DNA of 64,000 bases from the NCBI RefSeq assembly GCF_030433675.1, contig NZ_JAROCB010000004.1, positions 124,001 to 188,000 on the forward strand. The letters run 5' to 3'. A program made the position numbers and the translations under genes. The DNA comes from Leifsonia virtsii (GTDB taxonomy: Bacteria; Actinomycetota; Actinomycetes; Actinomycetales; Microbacteriaceae). Numbering within the stretch: position 1 is the stretch's first letter; every line of letters starts with the position of its first letter. Shown here in pieces: positions 7,133-14,710 of this stretch. The notes under the pieces are model-generated. The model searched no databases and had not been told where the DNA came from. It saw only the letters and a program-made list of their open reading frames with translations.

Positions 7133-8377
7133 TCAGGACTGAAGCGAAGACTCGGCGCTGACGACGCGCGCACTCGCGTCCAGACGCACGATGCCGGATC
7201 CCACCTCATACGGCGCGATCTCGAACGTCGATGCGGGTGTCATCCTATCCAGCGACGCCCCGGTGACCTCTTCCAGGCTGCCCCGAACGGAGTACTGGCC
7301 CGCCCCGAGAGCATTCCGGTCGATTGCGAAGTCCACCTCATGCAGGCCGGGCTCGGCGGGGATCGTGGTCTGCAACATCTTCGTGTTGAGGCCGTAGACA
7401 CCGAGGCCGGTCGCCGTCTCGATCGCGATACCCGCCGCGAGCGGCGCCTGGCCGGCGGTGAGACGATACCGGTAGCGGATGACGATGTCCGACGCCGGCT
7501 CCAGCAGCACTGATTGTGCCTTGTCGGCGGGCTCACGGGTGGTGTCCACGACGCCGTCGACGACCGGCAGCGCCACGATGCTGTCGATCGTCGCCGTCTT
7601 CGCCGCGGTCACATGGTGACTCGCGTCGTACTCGATACGCTCCTGCTCGAAACCGCGACGGAGGACCCGGAGACCCTCGGTCGGGCTTCCGTCGTGGATC
7701 AGTTCACCGTGGTTGAGAACGACCACCCGGTCGCACAGACGACCGACCTGCTCGGCCGAGTGGCTGACCAGGACGATCGTGCGACCCTCGCGCTGGAACT
7801 CCTCGATCTTGTCCATGCACTTGCGCTGGAACGGCTCGTCGCCCACGGCGAGGACTTCGTCGACCAGCAGCAGATCAGGGTCGACGTGGACCGCGACCGC
7901 GAAAGCGAGCCGCACGTACATGCCGGAGCTGTAGAACTTGACCTGGGTGTCGATGAAGTCCTCGATGCCGGAGAAGTCCACGATCGCATCGAAGTACTGA
8001 TCGGTCTGCTTGCGGGTGAGGCCGAGGATGGCGGCGTTCAGATACACGTTCTCCCGCCCGGTGAGGTCGGGGTGGAAGCCTGCTCCGAGCTCGAGGAGGG
8101 CCGCCATGCGGCCGCGGCGCGCGACCGAGCCGGTCGTCGGCTCGATGATCCCACCGATCACCTTCAGAAGGGTGCTCTTGCCGGATCCGTTGTGGCCGAC
8201 CAGGCCGACCGTGCTGCCCGTGTCGATCTCCAGGTCGATGTCCCGGAGCGCCCAGAAATCGTCGCGGTGCTTGCGCGAAGCGGAGAAGTTGAGGACACGT
8301 TCCTTGAGAGACTTCTCCTTGTGCATCACGAAGCGCTTGGAGACGTTCGACACCTGGATGAGAGGGGTTTCGGTCAT
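7133..8377 (-). CDS. wzt: Polysaccharide ABC exporter, ATPase subunit with C-terminal carbohydrate-binding domain
   Basis: Energises export of a lipid-linked polysaccharide across the plasma membrane with Wzm. 414 residues from ATG 8377, which follows AGGAGA. The ATPase domain (about 1-255) has Walker A GHNGSGKST, the ABC signature YSSGMYVRLAF and Walker B LLLVDEVLAVGDE. The remaining 150 residues form a beta-rich region (ASDIVIRYRYRL, GLHEVDFAID) like the C-terminal domain of O8/O9a-type Wzt, which recognises the modified non-reducing end of the glycan. It starts two bases after the wzm stop. The C-terminal extension suggests the exported polymer carries a terminal modification. Confidence 0.92.
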   Translation of the reverse strand: MTETPLIQVSNVSKRFVMHKEKSLKERVLNFSASRKHRDDFWALRDIDLEIDTGSTVGLVGHNGSGKSTLLKVIGGIIEPTTGSVARRGRMAALLELGAGFHPDLTGRENVYLNAAILGLTRKQTDQYFDAIVDFSGIEDFIDTQVKFYSSGMYVRLAFAVAVHVDPDLLLVDEVLAVGDEPFQRKCMDKIEEFQREGRTIVLVSHSAEQVGRLCDRVVVLNHGELIHDGSPTEGLRVLRRGFEQERIEYDASHHVTAAKTATIDSIVALPVVDGVVDTTREPADKAQSVLLEPASDIVIRYRYRLTAGQAPLAAGIAIETATGLGVYGLNTKMLQTTIPAEPGLHEVDFAIDRNALGAGQYSVRGSLEEVTGASLDRMTPASTFEIAPYEVGSGIVRLDASARVVSAESSLQS

Positions 8378-8379
8378 GA

Positions 8380-9306
8380 TCAGATCTCCTGTGCGAAGTT
8401 GCCCTGAAGGCGTGAGAACACTCGCTGCGAGATCCACAGCAGGATGGTGCTGATGACCAGCATGATGACCAGCCGGAGTGCGAGGTCGCTCGGCCAGACC
8501 TGGGCTGTGGCACCGGTGCCTTCCAAGCCGCCCGCCCAGAGCGCCTTCTGCATTCCGATGATGGCGATCGTCACGGGATTCGCGAGGTAGAGCTGCTCCA
8601 GCCAGTTGCCGTGGAGGGCCTGGTTGACGAACGTGAACGGGTAGACGATCGGGGACGCCCAGAAGAGGACCAGGAGTGCGATCTCCACGAAATGCTGCGT
8701 GTCCCGCAGATAGACGTTGATCGCAGACAGGACGAGACCCACTGCCGTCGCGAAGACGACCAACATGACGACGGAGAGGGGCGCGAGCAACAGGTTGACG
8801 CCGAACGGGAAGTGCGCGAGCACCACGATCGCGAGCAGGAGGACGACCAGCTGGACGAGGAAGTTGAACATGGCGCCGCCCACCGTGCTCAGCGGGAAGA
8901 TCTCGCGGGGGAGGTAGACCTTCTTGACGAGGCCCCCATTTCCCAGGATCGAGCCCGTCGAACCCGAGACGATTTCGCTGAACAAGCCCCAGGTGGTGAG
9001 ACCGGTGAAGACGAAGATGGCGAAGTCCGGCGTGTTCCGCGCGGCGCCCAGGATCTGCCCGATGGCGAAGTAGTAGATGAGGAGCTGGATCAGCGGCCGT
9101 GCGAGACTCCAGACGAGTCCGAGAGAGCTGTCTTTGTAGCGTGCCTTGATCTCGCGCTTGACGAGGAGCCACAGGAGTTCCCGGTGCGCCCACACATCGG
9201 CGAGCGATCGACCGCTTCCGCGGAAGAAGCCCTGCCGCTCGCTGACCGTCTGGAAGGGCTCCTGACTGATCGCGAGCGCGCGGGATCGGGCTTCGCTATT
9301 GCTCAT
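8380..9306 (-). CDS. wzm: Polysaccharide ABC exporter, permease subunit
   Basis: ABC-2 type membrane subunit of the exporter whose ATPase is encoded directly downstream. 308 residues with a cytosolic N-terminus of about 55 residues (amphipathic helix, LVKREIKARYKDSSLG), then about six hydrophobic segments. The conserved motifs LGLVWSLARPL, PREIFPLSTV and NVYLRDTQHF are typical of Wzm/TagG-family permeases. The last residues run on to within two bases of the wzt start, so a heteromeric transporter made from one transcript is expected. Transport of undecaprenyl-linked glycan is family knowledge; the polymer is not known. Confidence 0.93.
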   Translation of the reverse strand: MSNSEARSRALAISQEPFQTVSERQGFFRGSGRSLADVWAHRELLWLLVKREIKARYKDSSLGLVWSLARPLIQLLIYYFAIGQILGAARNTPDFAIFVFTGLTTWGLFSEIVSGSTGSILGNGGLVKKVYLPREIFPLSTVGGAMFNFLVQLVVLLLAIVVLAHFPFGVNLLLAPLSVVMLVVFATAVGLVLSAINVYLRDTQHFVEIALLVLFWASPIVYPFTFVNQALHGNWLEQLYLANPVTIAIIGMQKALWAGGLEGTGATAQVWPSDLALRLVIMLVISTILLWISQRVFSRLQGNFAQEI

Positions 9307-9454
9307 ACGGTGGGGTTCCGTCCTCCAGGGGAGACGCCCCGGTCGGGCGCGTCTGCGGGTGAAAACAGAAGGTCATTGTAGCCACAGCACTTGCGAGAAC
9401 GGCTGAGCCCCCTCTGAAGGCCATCGGATATCCTCTGCCAGGAGGGCGGAAGCG

Positions 9455-11377
9455 GTGCCCGAAGTAAAGAGGGGGATCCGTGCTGTGAGTGTGCGCGTCA
9501 GGTCCAAGAAGATCGTCAAGCGGGCGCTCGAGCGGGCAGGAATCGACCCCGCCGCTTTGCGTGTCCGCCGCGAGCCGGAGGCGCCGGGACCGGCCTACGT
9601 GTATGCCAACGGTGTCTCGACCGAGTTACCCCTCTCGGCTGCGGAGCAGTGGCGACGCCGGAATGCGCCACCGCTCGTCGTCGCTCTGTTCGGCGAGCTG
9701 CGTCCGGAGCACGTCCTCTGGATGGTCGGCATCCGGGAGCGCTTTCCCGCGCACTTCCTGGTCGCCCCCGACGCCGCGGCCCAGGTGAGTGAGCTCGATC
9801 CGACCTTCTACACCCTGACCGGAGTCGTCGGACCCGCGGCGACTGCTCGTCTTGCGCCTGTGCTCCGCTGGGTGCAGCGGCTGTGGCGCCGGTGCGATCT
9901 CCTCCTCATCGACCTCGACGCCGACCCCGTGTCGGCGGAGCAGCTGCTGCAGCTCCAGTACGCATCGCGGACGTACGACCACGACGAGGAAGTCGGGGTG
10001 ATCACGCCGGGTTACGTGGTCGACGACGTCGTCCAGCCGGGCTTCGACTTCGACCGGAGTCGTGAGCAGTTCGTCCCGACCGGCGCCCCGGAGGCGGATC
10101 ATGGGCAGGATGTCATCCCGCGCTACCTCCTCACGGCACTTGCGCACGGCACGCTGATCCGGGCAGAGGCGGTGGACCATGTCCTGCTTCGTAGTGGCGA
10201 CCTGGACCACTCGGCCGGCCTCGACGGCGACGTGTCACTCTTTGTCGCGCGGGGGTGGCAGCAGAACATCCGAACCCTCGGTTACCCCTCCATCCGCGTG
10301 CACCGGGGCGATCTGCCTGTCCCTGAGGTCACCCCGCTGCACCGCGAGTGGCTCCTCGAGCGACGGGTGACCGGTCGCGACGGCCGCCGACGGGTGATCT
10401 TCGTCCTCAATGCGACCTCTGTCTCCGGCGGTATCCGCGTCGTGTTCGAGGAGGCCGAGGGGCTCGCCGTCCGTGGATTCGACGTCGAGATCTGGGCATT
10501 GCAGGAGCATCCGGACTGGACCGACCTCGCCATCCCCGTGACCACGTTCCGTAACTACTTCGACCTCCTCATGGCTCTCCGCAAGGAAGAGGCGATCAAG
10601 GTCGCGACCTGGTGGGAGACCCAGCAGGTCGTCTGGCTCGCCAGCGTCGTAACAGGTGTGCCGGTCGCCTACTTCCAGGAGTTCGAGGCGTGGTTCTATC
10701 CGAGCCAGCGCCTCTCACGGGCCGCGGTCGCCGCGAGCGCACGCCACGAGTTCCACTCGCTGACCACGGGTTCCTACCAAGCCAGCGAGCTGAAATCCGT
10801 GGGGCTCGACCCGGCGATCATTCCCGTCGGCTACGACCCGCGGCTGTTCTTCCCCTCGACTCGCGTCGAGCGGAGGGACGACACTCTCCTCGCCGTCGGT
10901 CGGTCCTTCTTCCAGAAGAACTTCGCTCTGACCGCCGCAGCGTGGAGCCGACTCGGGGACCAGCGTCCCCGCATGCTCCTCTTCGGCTATGAGCCGGACA
11001 TCCTGAAGGACGAGCGCGTCGATTACGTCGTTCGACCCTCGCACAGGCGCGTCAACGAGCTCTACAACGAAGCCACCCTGTTCGTCTCGACATCGCTGCA
11101 CGAGGGCTTCGGGCTGCCGATCATCGAAGCGATGGCGGCCGGGTGCCCGGTGATCACGACCGACGCGCATGGAAACCGTGACTTCTGCGTGGACGGGGAG
11201 AATTGCATTCTCGTCCCACAGGGCGACCCGGCAGCACTCGCCGCCGCGATCGCCGGCCTCATCGACGACCCGAAGCGCAGGCAGCAGCTCAGCGAGGCCG
11301 GACTGGCCACGGCCGCGCGGTATGCGTGGCCGAACGTCCTCGACGAGCTGGCCGAGTACTACGCGCGGATTCTCTGA
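9455..11377 (+). CDS. Glycosyltransferase family 4-like protein with long N-terminal domain
   Basis: 640 residues, GTG start at 9455 after GGAGGG (9441-9446); in-frame GTG codons at 9485 and 9491 are alternatives. The N-terminal 300 residues have no signature I recognise but contain LLLIDLDADPVSAEQL and DEEVGVITPGYVVDD, so they could be a degenerate GT-A domain. From about residue 310 a GT-B enzyme begins (RRVIFVLNATSVSGGIRVVFEEA). It ends with LFVSTSLHEGFGLPIIEAMAAG, whose Glu residues contact the donor sugar in GT4 enzymes, and PVITTDAHGNRDFCVDG. A TATCCT box lies at 9429-9434. The last 19 bases overlap the convergent neighbour. Confidence 0.8.
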   Translation: MPEVKRGIRAVSVRVRSKKIVKRALERAGIDPAALRVRREPEAPGPAYVYANGVSTELPLSAAEQWRRRNAPPLVVALFGELRPEHVLWMVGIRERFPAHFLVAPDAAAQVSELDPTFYTLTGVVGPAATARLAPVLRWVQRLWRRCDLLLIDLDADPVSAEQLLQLQYASRTYDHDEEVGVITPGYVVDDVVQPGFDFDRSREQFVPTGAPEADHGQDVIPRYLLTALAHGTLIRAEAVDHVLLRSGDLDHSAGLDGDVSLFVARGWQQNIRTLGYPSIRVHRGDLPVPEVTPLHREWLLERRVTGRDGRRRVIFVLNATSVSGGIRVVFEEAEGLAVRGFDVEIWALQEHPDWTDLAIPVTTFRNYFDLLMALRKEEAIKVATWWETQQVVWLASVVTGVPVAYFQEFEAWFYPSQRLSRAAVAASARHEFHSLTTGSYQASELKSVGLDPAIIPVGYDPRLFFPSTRVERRDDTLLAVGRSFFQKNFALTAAAWSRLGDQRPRMLLFGYEPDILKDERVDYVVRPSHRRVNELYNEATLFVSTSLHEGFGLPIIEAMAAGCPVITTDAHGNRDFCVDGENCILVPQGDPAALAAAIAGLIDDPKRRQQLSEAGLATAARYAWPNVLDELAEYYARIL

Positions 11378-12774
11378 GTTCTCCCCGTCCAGCGGCGAAC
11401 GCGCCGCCTGACCTTCGACGCGAGACGGCCGACGCGGGTGCGGGAGACGGCTGCCCGAAGGCCGCTCGCAGGCGCAGAAGCGATGGAGGGCAGGCCTTCG
11501 CCGTCGACGTTCGCGAGCAGAGTGGGCTCAGGCGCATCGCGCAGGGGCCCCACGATACGGTCGCGCAGCTGAGCAGTGGTCGCCGACCAGCGCCAGTCCT
11601 CCCGGATCCCGTCGATACGGGAACGCACCGCTTCGCGCGCCTCGACGTCGTCGCCGAGCCTTCGGATGGCCGCTTTGGTCGCATCCACATCTCCGATCGG
11701 CGTGACTGAGCCGAGCCCCTCGCGGGCGATGTAGTCCGCAAACCAGTCGCCCTCCGAGACGATGCTGGGAAGTCGTGCCCAGAAGTGGTCGAGGATGCGT
11801 GTGCGGAACGAGTAGTGCGTCTCCAGAGATGACTTGTGGGCGGACACCGCGAGGTCGGCATCGAGCAGGAAGTCGGCGCGCTCGTCGGCAGGGACCCATT
11901 CGTCGAGGAAGACGACCGCCGTTCCCAGGACACCGAGTTCCTTGGCCACGGTCCGCGCGCGCTCGACGGCTGGAGGACGGCCGATCGTGGAGTTCGGGTG
12001 CACGGTCCCGTAGAACACCAGTTTGTAACGCGGGTCTTCCTGGGCCAGCGCCGCGATCGCACGGATCGGCGTCTCCGCGTCGAACCAATCCCAGATCCCC
12101 CCAGCCCAGAGCACCACGATGTCGTCCTCACGGATGCCATGGCGGCCGCGGAGCCCGTGACGGTTCTGGACAGGATCCGACTCCTCCATCCCGAACGGCG
12201 CCAGCCCGATCAGATCGTCGGCAGAGCGGTGGTCGAGTGTGCTCGGGAGGATTCCGCCCGAGGCCATGATGTAGCCGAGCCAATAGTCCCGCTGGCGCTC
12301 ATTCGAGGCCACGAAGTAGGAACCGGCCTGCGCGCAGAACCGGAAGTAGCGGAGGAGTTCGGAGAACTCGCGGTCCTTGCCCGCGGGATCGCGAACGCCG
12401 CTGATCACCTCCGCACCGACGGTTTCCACCGGGAGCGCGTTGTACAGGTCGAAGACCAGACGGACGTTCCGCTGCACCGCGATCCGGGCGACGTTCGTGT
12501 CGATGAACTGGCAGAACACGACATCGCTTCCCGCTACGAGCAATTCCAGCTCGTCCCGCGAGCGGTACTCCGTCACCACCACTCCGTCGGCCTCCAAGCC
12601 GATCGGCTCGCTCCCGGCGACGCCGAGGGCCAGCGTCACCGACATGGACGGTGCGAGGGCCTTTGCCACGGCCACTGCCCGCATCCCGGGGCCTGCCATC
12701 CGCTTGCCGACCACGTCCCCGGCGACGACCAGGAGACGGGGAACGCCGGGACGTGAAAGGGCAGTCTGTACCAT
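11359..12774 (-). CDS. Glycosyltransferase family 4-like protein
   Basis: 471-residue GT-B fold enzyme, cytosolic. The start LLVVAGDVVGKRMAGPGMRAV is followed by a donor-binding half with VVLWAGGIWDWFDAETPIRAI, FLDEWVPADERADFLLDADLAVSAHK split over two loops, and THYSFRTRILDHFWARLP. These motifs recur almost unchanged in the C-terminal half of the plus-strand gene at 14711, so the two are paralogous domains. It is divergent from the gene at 12816 with only 41 bases between them, and overlaps the convergent gene at its 3' end by 19 bases. The C-terminus is strongly basic (RLASKVRRRVRRWTGR), which could dock on the membrane. Confidence 0.82.
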   Translation of the reverse strand: MVQTALSRPGVPRLLVVAGDVVGKRMAGPGMRAVAVAKALAPSMSVTLALGVAGSEPIGLEADGVVVTEYRSRDELELLVAGSDVVFCQFIDTNVARIAVQRNVRLVFDLYNALPVETVGAEVISGVRDPAGKDREFSELLRYFRFCAQAGSYFVASNERQRDYWLGYIMASGGILPSTLDHRSADDLIGLAPFGMEESDPVQNRHGLRGRHGIREDDIVVLWAGGIWDWFDAETPIRAIAALAQEDPRYKLVFYGTVHPNSTIGRPPAVERARTVAKELGVLGTAVVFLDEWVPADERADFLLDADLAVSAHKSSLETHYSFRTRILDHFWARLPSIVSEGDWFADYIAREGLGSVTPIGDVDATKAAIRRLGDDVEAREAVRSRIDGIREDWRWSATTAQLRDRIVGPLRDAPEPTLLANVDGEGLPSIASAPASGLRAAVSRTRVGRLASKVRRRVRRWTGRTQRIRA

Positions 12775-12815
12775 GAAAACTTCGACTCTCTTACTCAGCC
12801 CGAGGACGATTACCT

Positions 12816-14645
12816 ATGAGCACGACGTTCCGCTCCGCAGCGAAGGCCCTGGCTCGCGCACTTCCCGACGGAGTCAAGGAGCGGCTCCGCGGCCCGTTGG
12901 CGCAGCGCGCGTTCCAGCTTAATACGCAGGGCCTGGCCGTCGACGACGCAGTGCTCGCTCGGGTCTCCGCGCACCGCCGACCTGTCAGCATCGTGATCCC
13001 CAGCTACAACGACGAACCGCTGCTGCGAGCGTGCCTGAGCAGCATCGCGGACACCTGCTCGGAGTTCGACTACGAGATCATCGTGGTGGATGACTACTGT
13101 CAGCCGGCGAACACGGAACGCCTCCGCGCCGTCGAGTCGGAGTTCGACCGCGCCAGGATGGTTTTCAAGGAACGACGCCAGGGGTTCGCGGTCTCCGTGA
13201 ACGTCGGGATGGCCCAGGCGAAGCACGACATCGTGCTGCTGAACTCCGACATCGTGGCGCAGCCGGGCTGGCTTGATGCCCTGCAGTTCGCTGCGTACGA
13301 GCGTGACCCGGCCATAGGTCTGGTGAGCCCGAAGCTGGTCTACCCGGACGGCCGCATCCAGTACGGCGGCACGTACTATGCGCGTGTGCTCGCACCGCAG
13401 TGGTTCGGCCATCTCTATGTCGGCAGCCCGGCCTCACGGCCACTGGCGAACGTGCCCGGGTACAACCGGTCCATCTCCGGTGCCTGCGTCTACATCCGTC
13501 GCGAAGCGTACGAGCGGCTGGGCGGGCTCGACGAGGGGTACTGGCTCGGCTTCGAGGACGTGGACTACGGCCTGCAGGCGTGGCGCGAGGGCATCCGCTG
13601 CTGGTACGAACCCCAGTCGCTCCTGATCCACCACGAGTCGGCCTCCCGTGGCTACAGCCAGGGAAAGCGGGAGCTGGCGTCGATGCGACGGTTCTGGGAC
13701 CGTTGGCGCTCCTCCTTCCTCGAGCGCGAGGTGGCAGACGCGGTGCGCGTGGACTTCGTCATCAGCCCCGCGGCTGCTCCAGTCTGGCGGCGGTATGTTC
13801 TCGAGCTGGTGAGCGCGCTCGGTGCTGAAGGGCTCGCGGCCAGTGTTCACGAGCAGGAAGCGACCGGCCGTGACGAGAACCTCGTCGCCGAGCTCGCCGA
13901 CGATCCGGCGCTTGTCGTGTGCGCGGACTGGGGCGCCGCTGAGACCGTCTGGCTCGCGACGCTCCACGCCGGGAAGCCCGTCTACCTCCTCCCCACGGTG
14001 GAGAGCGGCGATCACCCGCACGACCCGGCACTGCAGACGCGCATCGTGGCCGGTTACCGGCCGGAGTTCGAGTACATTGCGGCGAACCGTTGGGGTGCAG
14101 ACCAGCTCCGCGCCGAAACGGCGTGGGAGGTCCGCCATCGCCTGGTGCCTGCCCTGAAGCCGCCGGAGGCGGGTGCCCAGGCGGCGGCGGCGGTGCCGCT
14201 GGTCGTGACGGTCGGGCTCGACGCCTCAGCACGGCTGGAGCTCGATCGAGCGGTGCACCAGCGGGATGCCCGGGTTCAGCACCTCGCCGACGCGCAAGCC
14301 GCGGATCTGTCCGAGCGCGTACGCGAATTACGGCCGTCCGTCGTCGTGACGTTCGAGGAGTTCCCCAACAGCCTCGTCCCGCTCTCGCTCATGGCGACGG
14401 GGGCGGCGTACGTCGGTCGCCCCAACCCGCGGACCTCCTGGGAAGTGCTGGACGGATACAACGCGCTGCTCGTGGACCCGGCGGACGGCGCGGCGCTCGG
14501 GCGTGCTCTCGACGACCTCCTCGGGGACGACGATGTGCGATCCGAGTTGGCGGCCAACGGCCGGCGCAGCGCCGAGCGGGCCGCCGCTCTGACCGGTGAG
14601 GAGCTGGCCGCGTCCCTGCGGAGCATCGCCAGGGTGTCCGTTTGA
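12816..14645 (+). CDS. Two-domain glycosyltransferase (GT2 plus GT4-like)
   Basis: 609 residues. The N-terminal GT-A domain (about 45-300) has VSIVIPSYNDEPLLRACL, IIVVDDYC, LLNSDIVAQPGW as the metal-binding region, GACVYIRREAYERLGG and WLGFEDVDYGLQAW, the acceptor/catalytic end of family 2 enzymes. The C-terminal half (about 305-600) looks like the donor-binding half of a GT-B enzyme: LVVCADWGAAETVW, then PLSLMATGAAYVGRPNPR and YNALLVDPADGAALGRAL. It probably adds two sugars in sequence to a growing surface glycan, but neither donor is known. ATG 12816 follows a weak GAGGA at 12802-12806. Confidence 0.82.
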   Translation: MSTTFRSAAKALARALPDGVKERLRGPLAQRAFQLNTQGLAVDDAVLARVSAHRRPVSIVIPSYNDEPLLRACLSSIADTCSEFDYEIIVVDDYCQPANTERLRAVESEFDRARMVFKERRQGFAVSVNVGMAQAKHDIVLLNSDIVAQPGWLDALQFAAYERDPAIGLVSPKLVYPDGRIQYGGTYYARVLAPQWFGHLYVGSPASRPLANVPGYNRSISGACVYIRREAYERLGGLDEGYWLGFEDVDYGLQAWREGIRCWYEPQSLLIHHESASRGYSQGKRELASMRRFWDRWRSSFLEREVADAVRVDFVISPAAAPVWRRYVLELVSALGAEGLAASVHEQEATGRDENLVAELADDPALVVCADWGAAETVWLATLHAGKPVYLLPTVESGDHPHDPALQTRIVAGYRPEFEYIAANRWGADQLRAETAWEVRHRLVPALKPPEAGAQAAAAVPLVVTVGLDASARLELDRAVHQRDARVQHLADAQAADLSERVRELRPSVVVTFEEFPNSLVPLSLMATGAAYVGRPNPRTSWEVLDGYNALLVDPADGAALGRALDDLLGDDDVRSELAANGRRSAERAAALTGEELAASLRSIARVSV

Positions 14646-14710
14646 CAGCGGGCTAGACTCTTCGGCGGACCGGCGTCGGTGGTCCCAGCGTAACGAGCGA
14701 GGTCGAGGGT

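Noticed and set aside
7133-9193. A 686-residue minus-strand frame covering wzt and part of wzm
   Set aside because: The first 270 residues are low-complexity reading through wzm in another frame. The true wzt starts at ATG 8377 after a good ribosome site.
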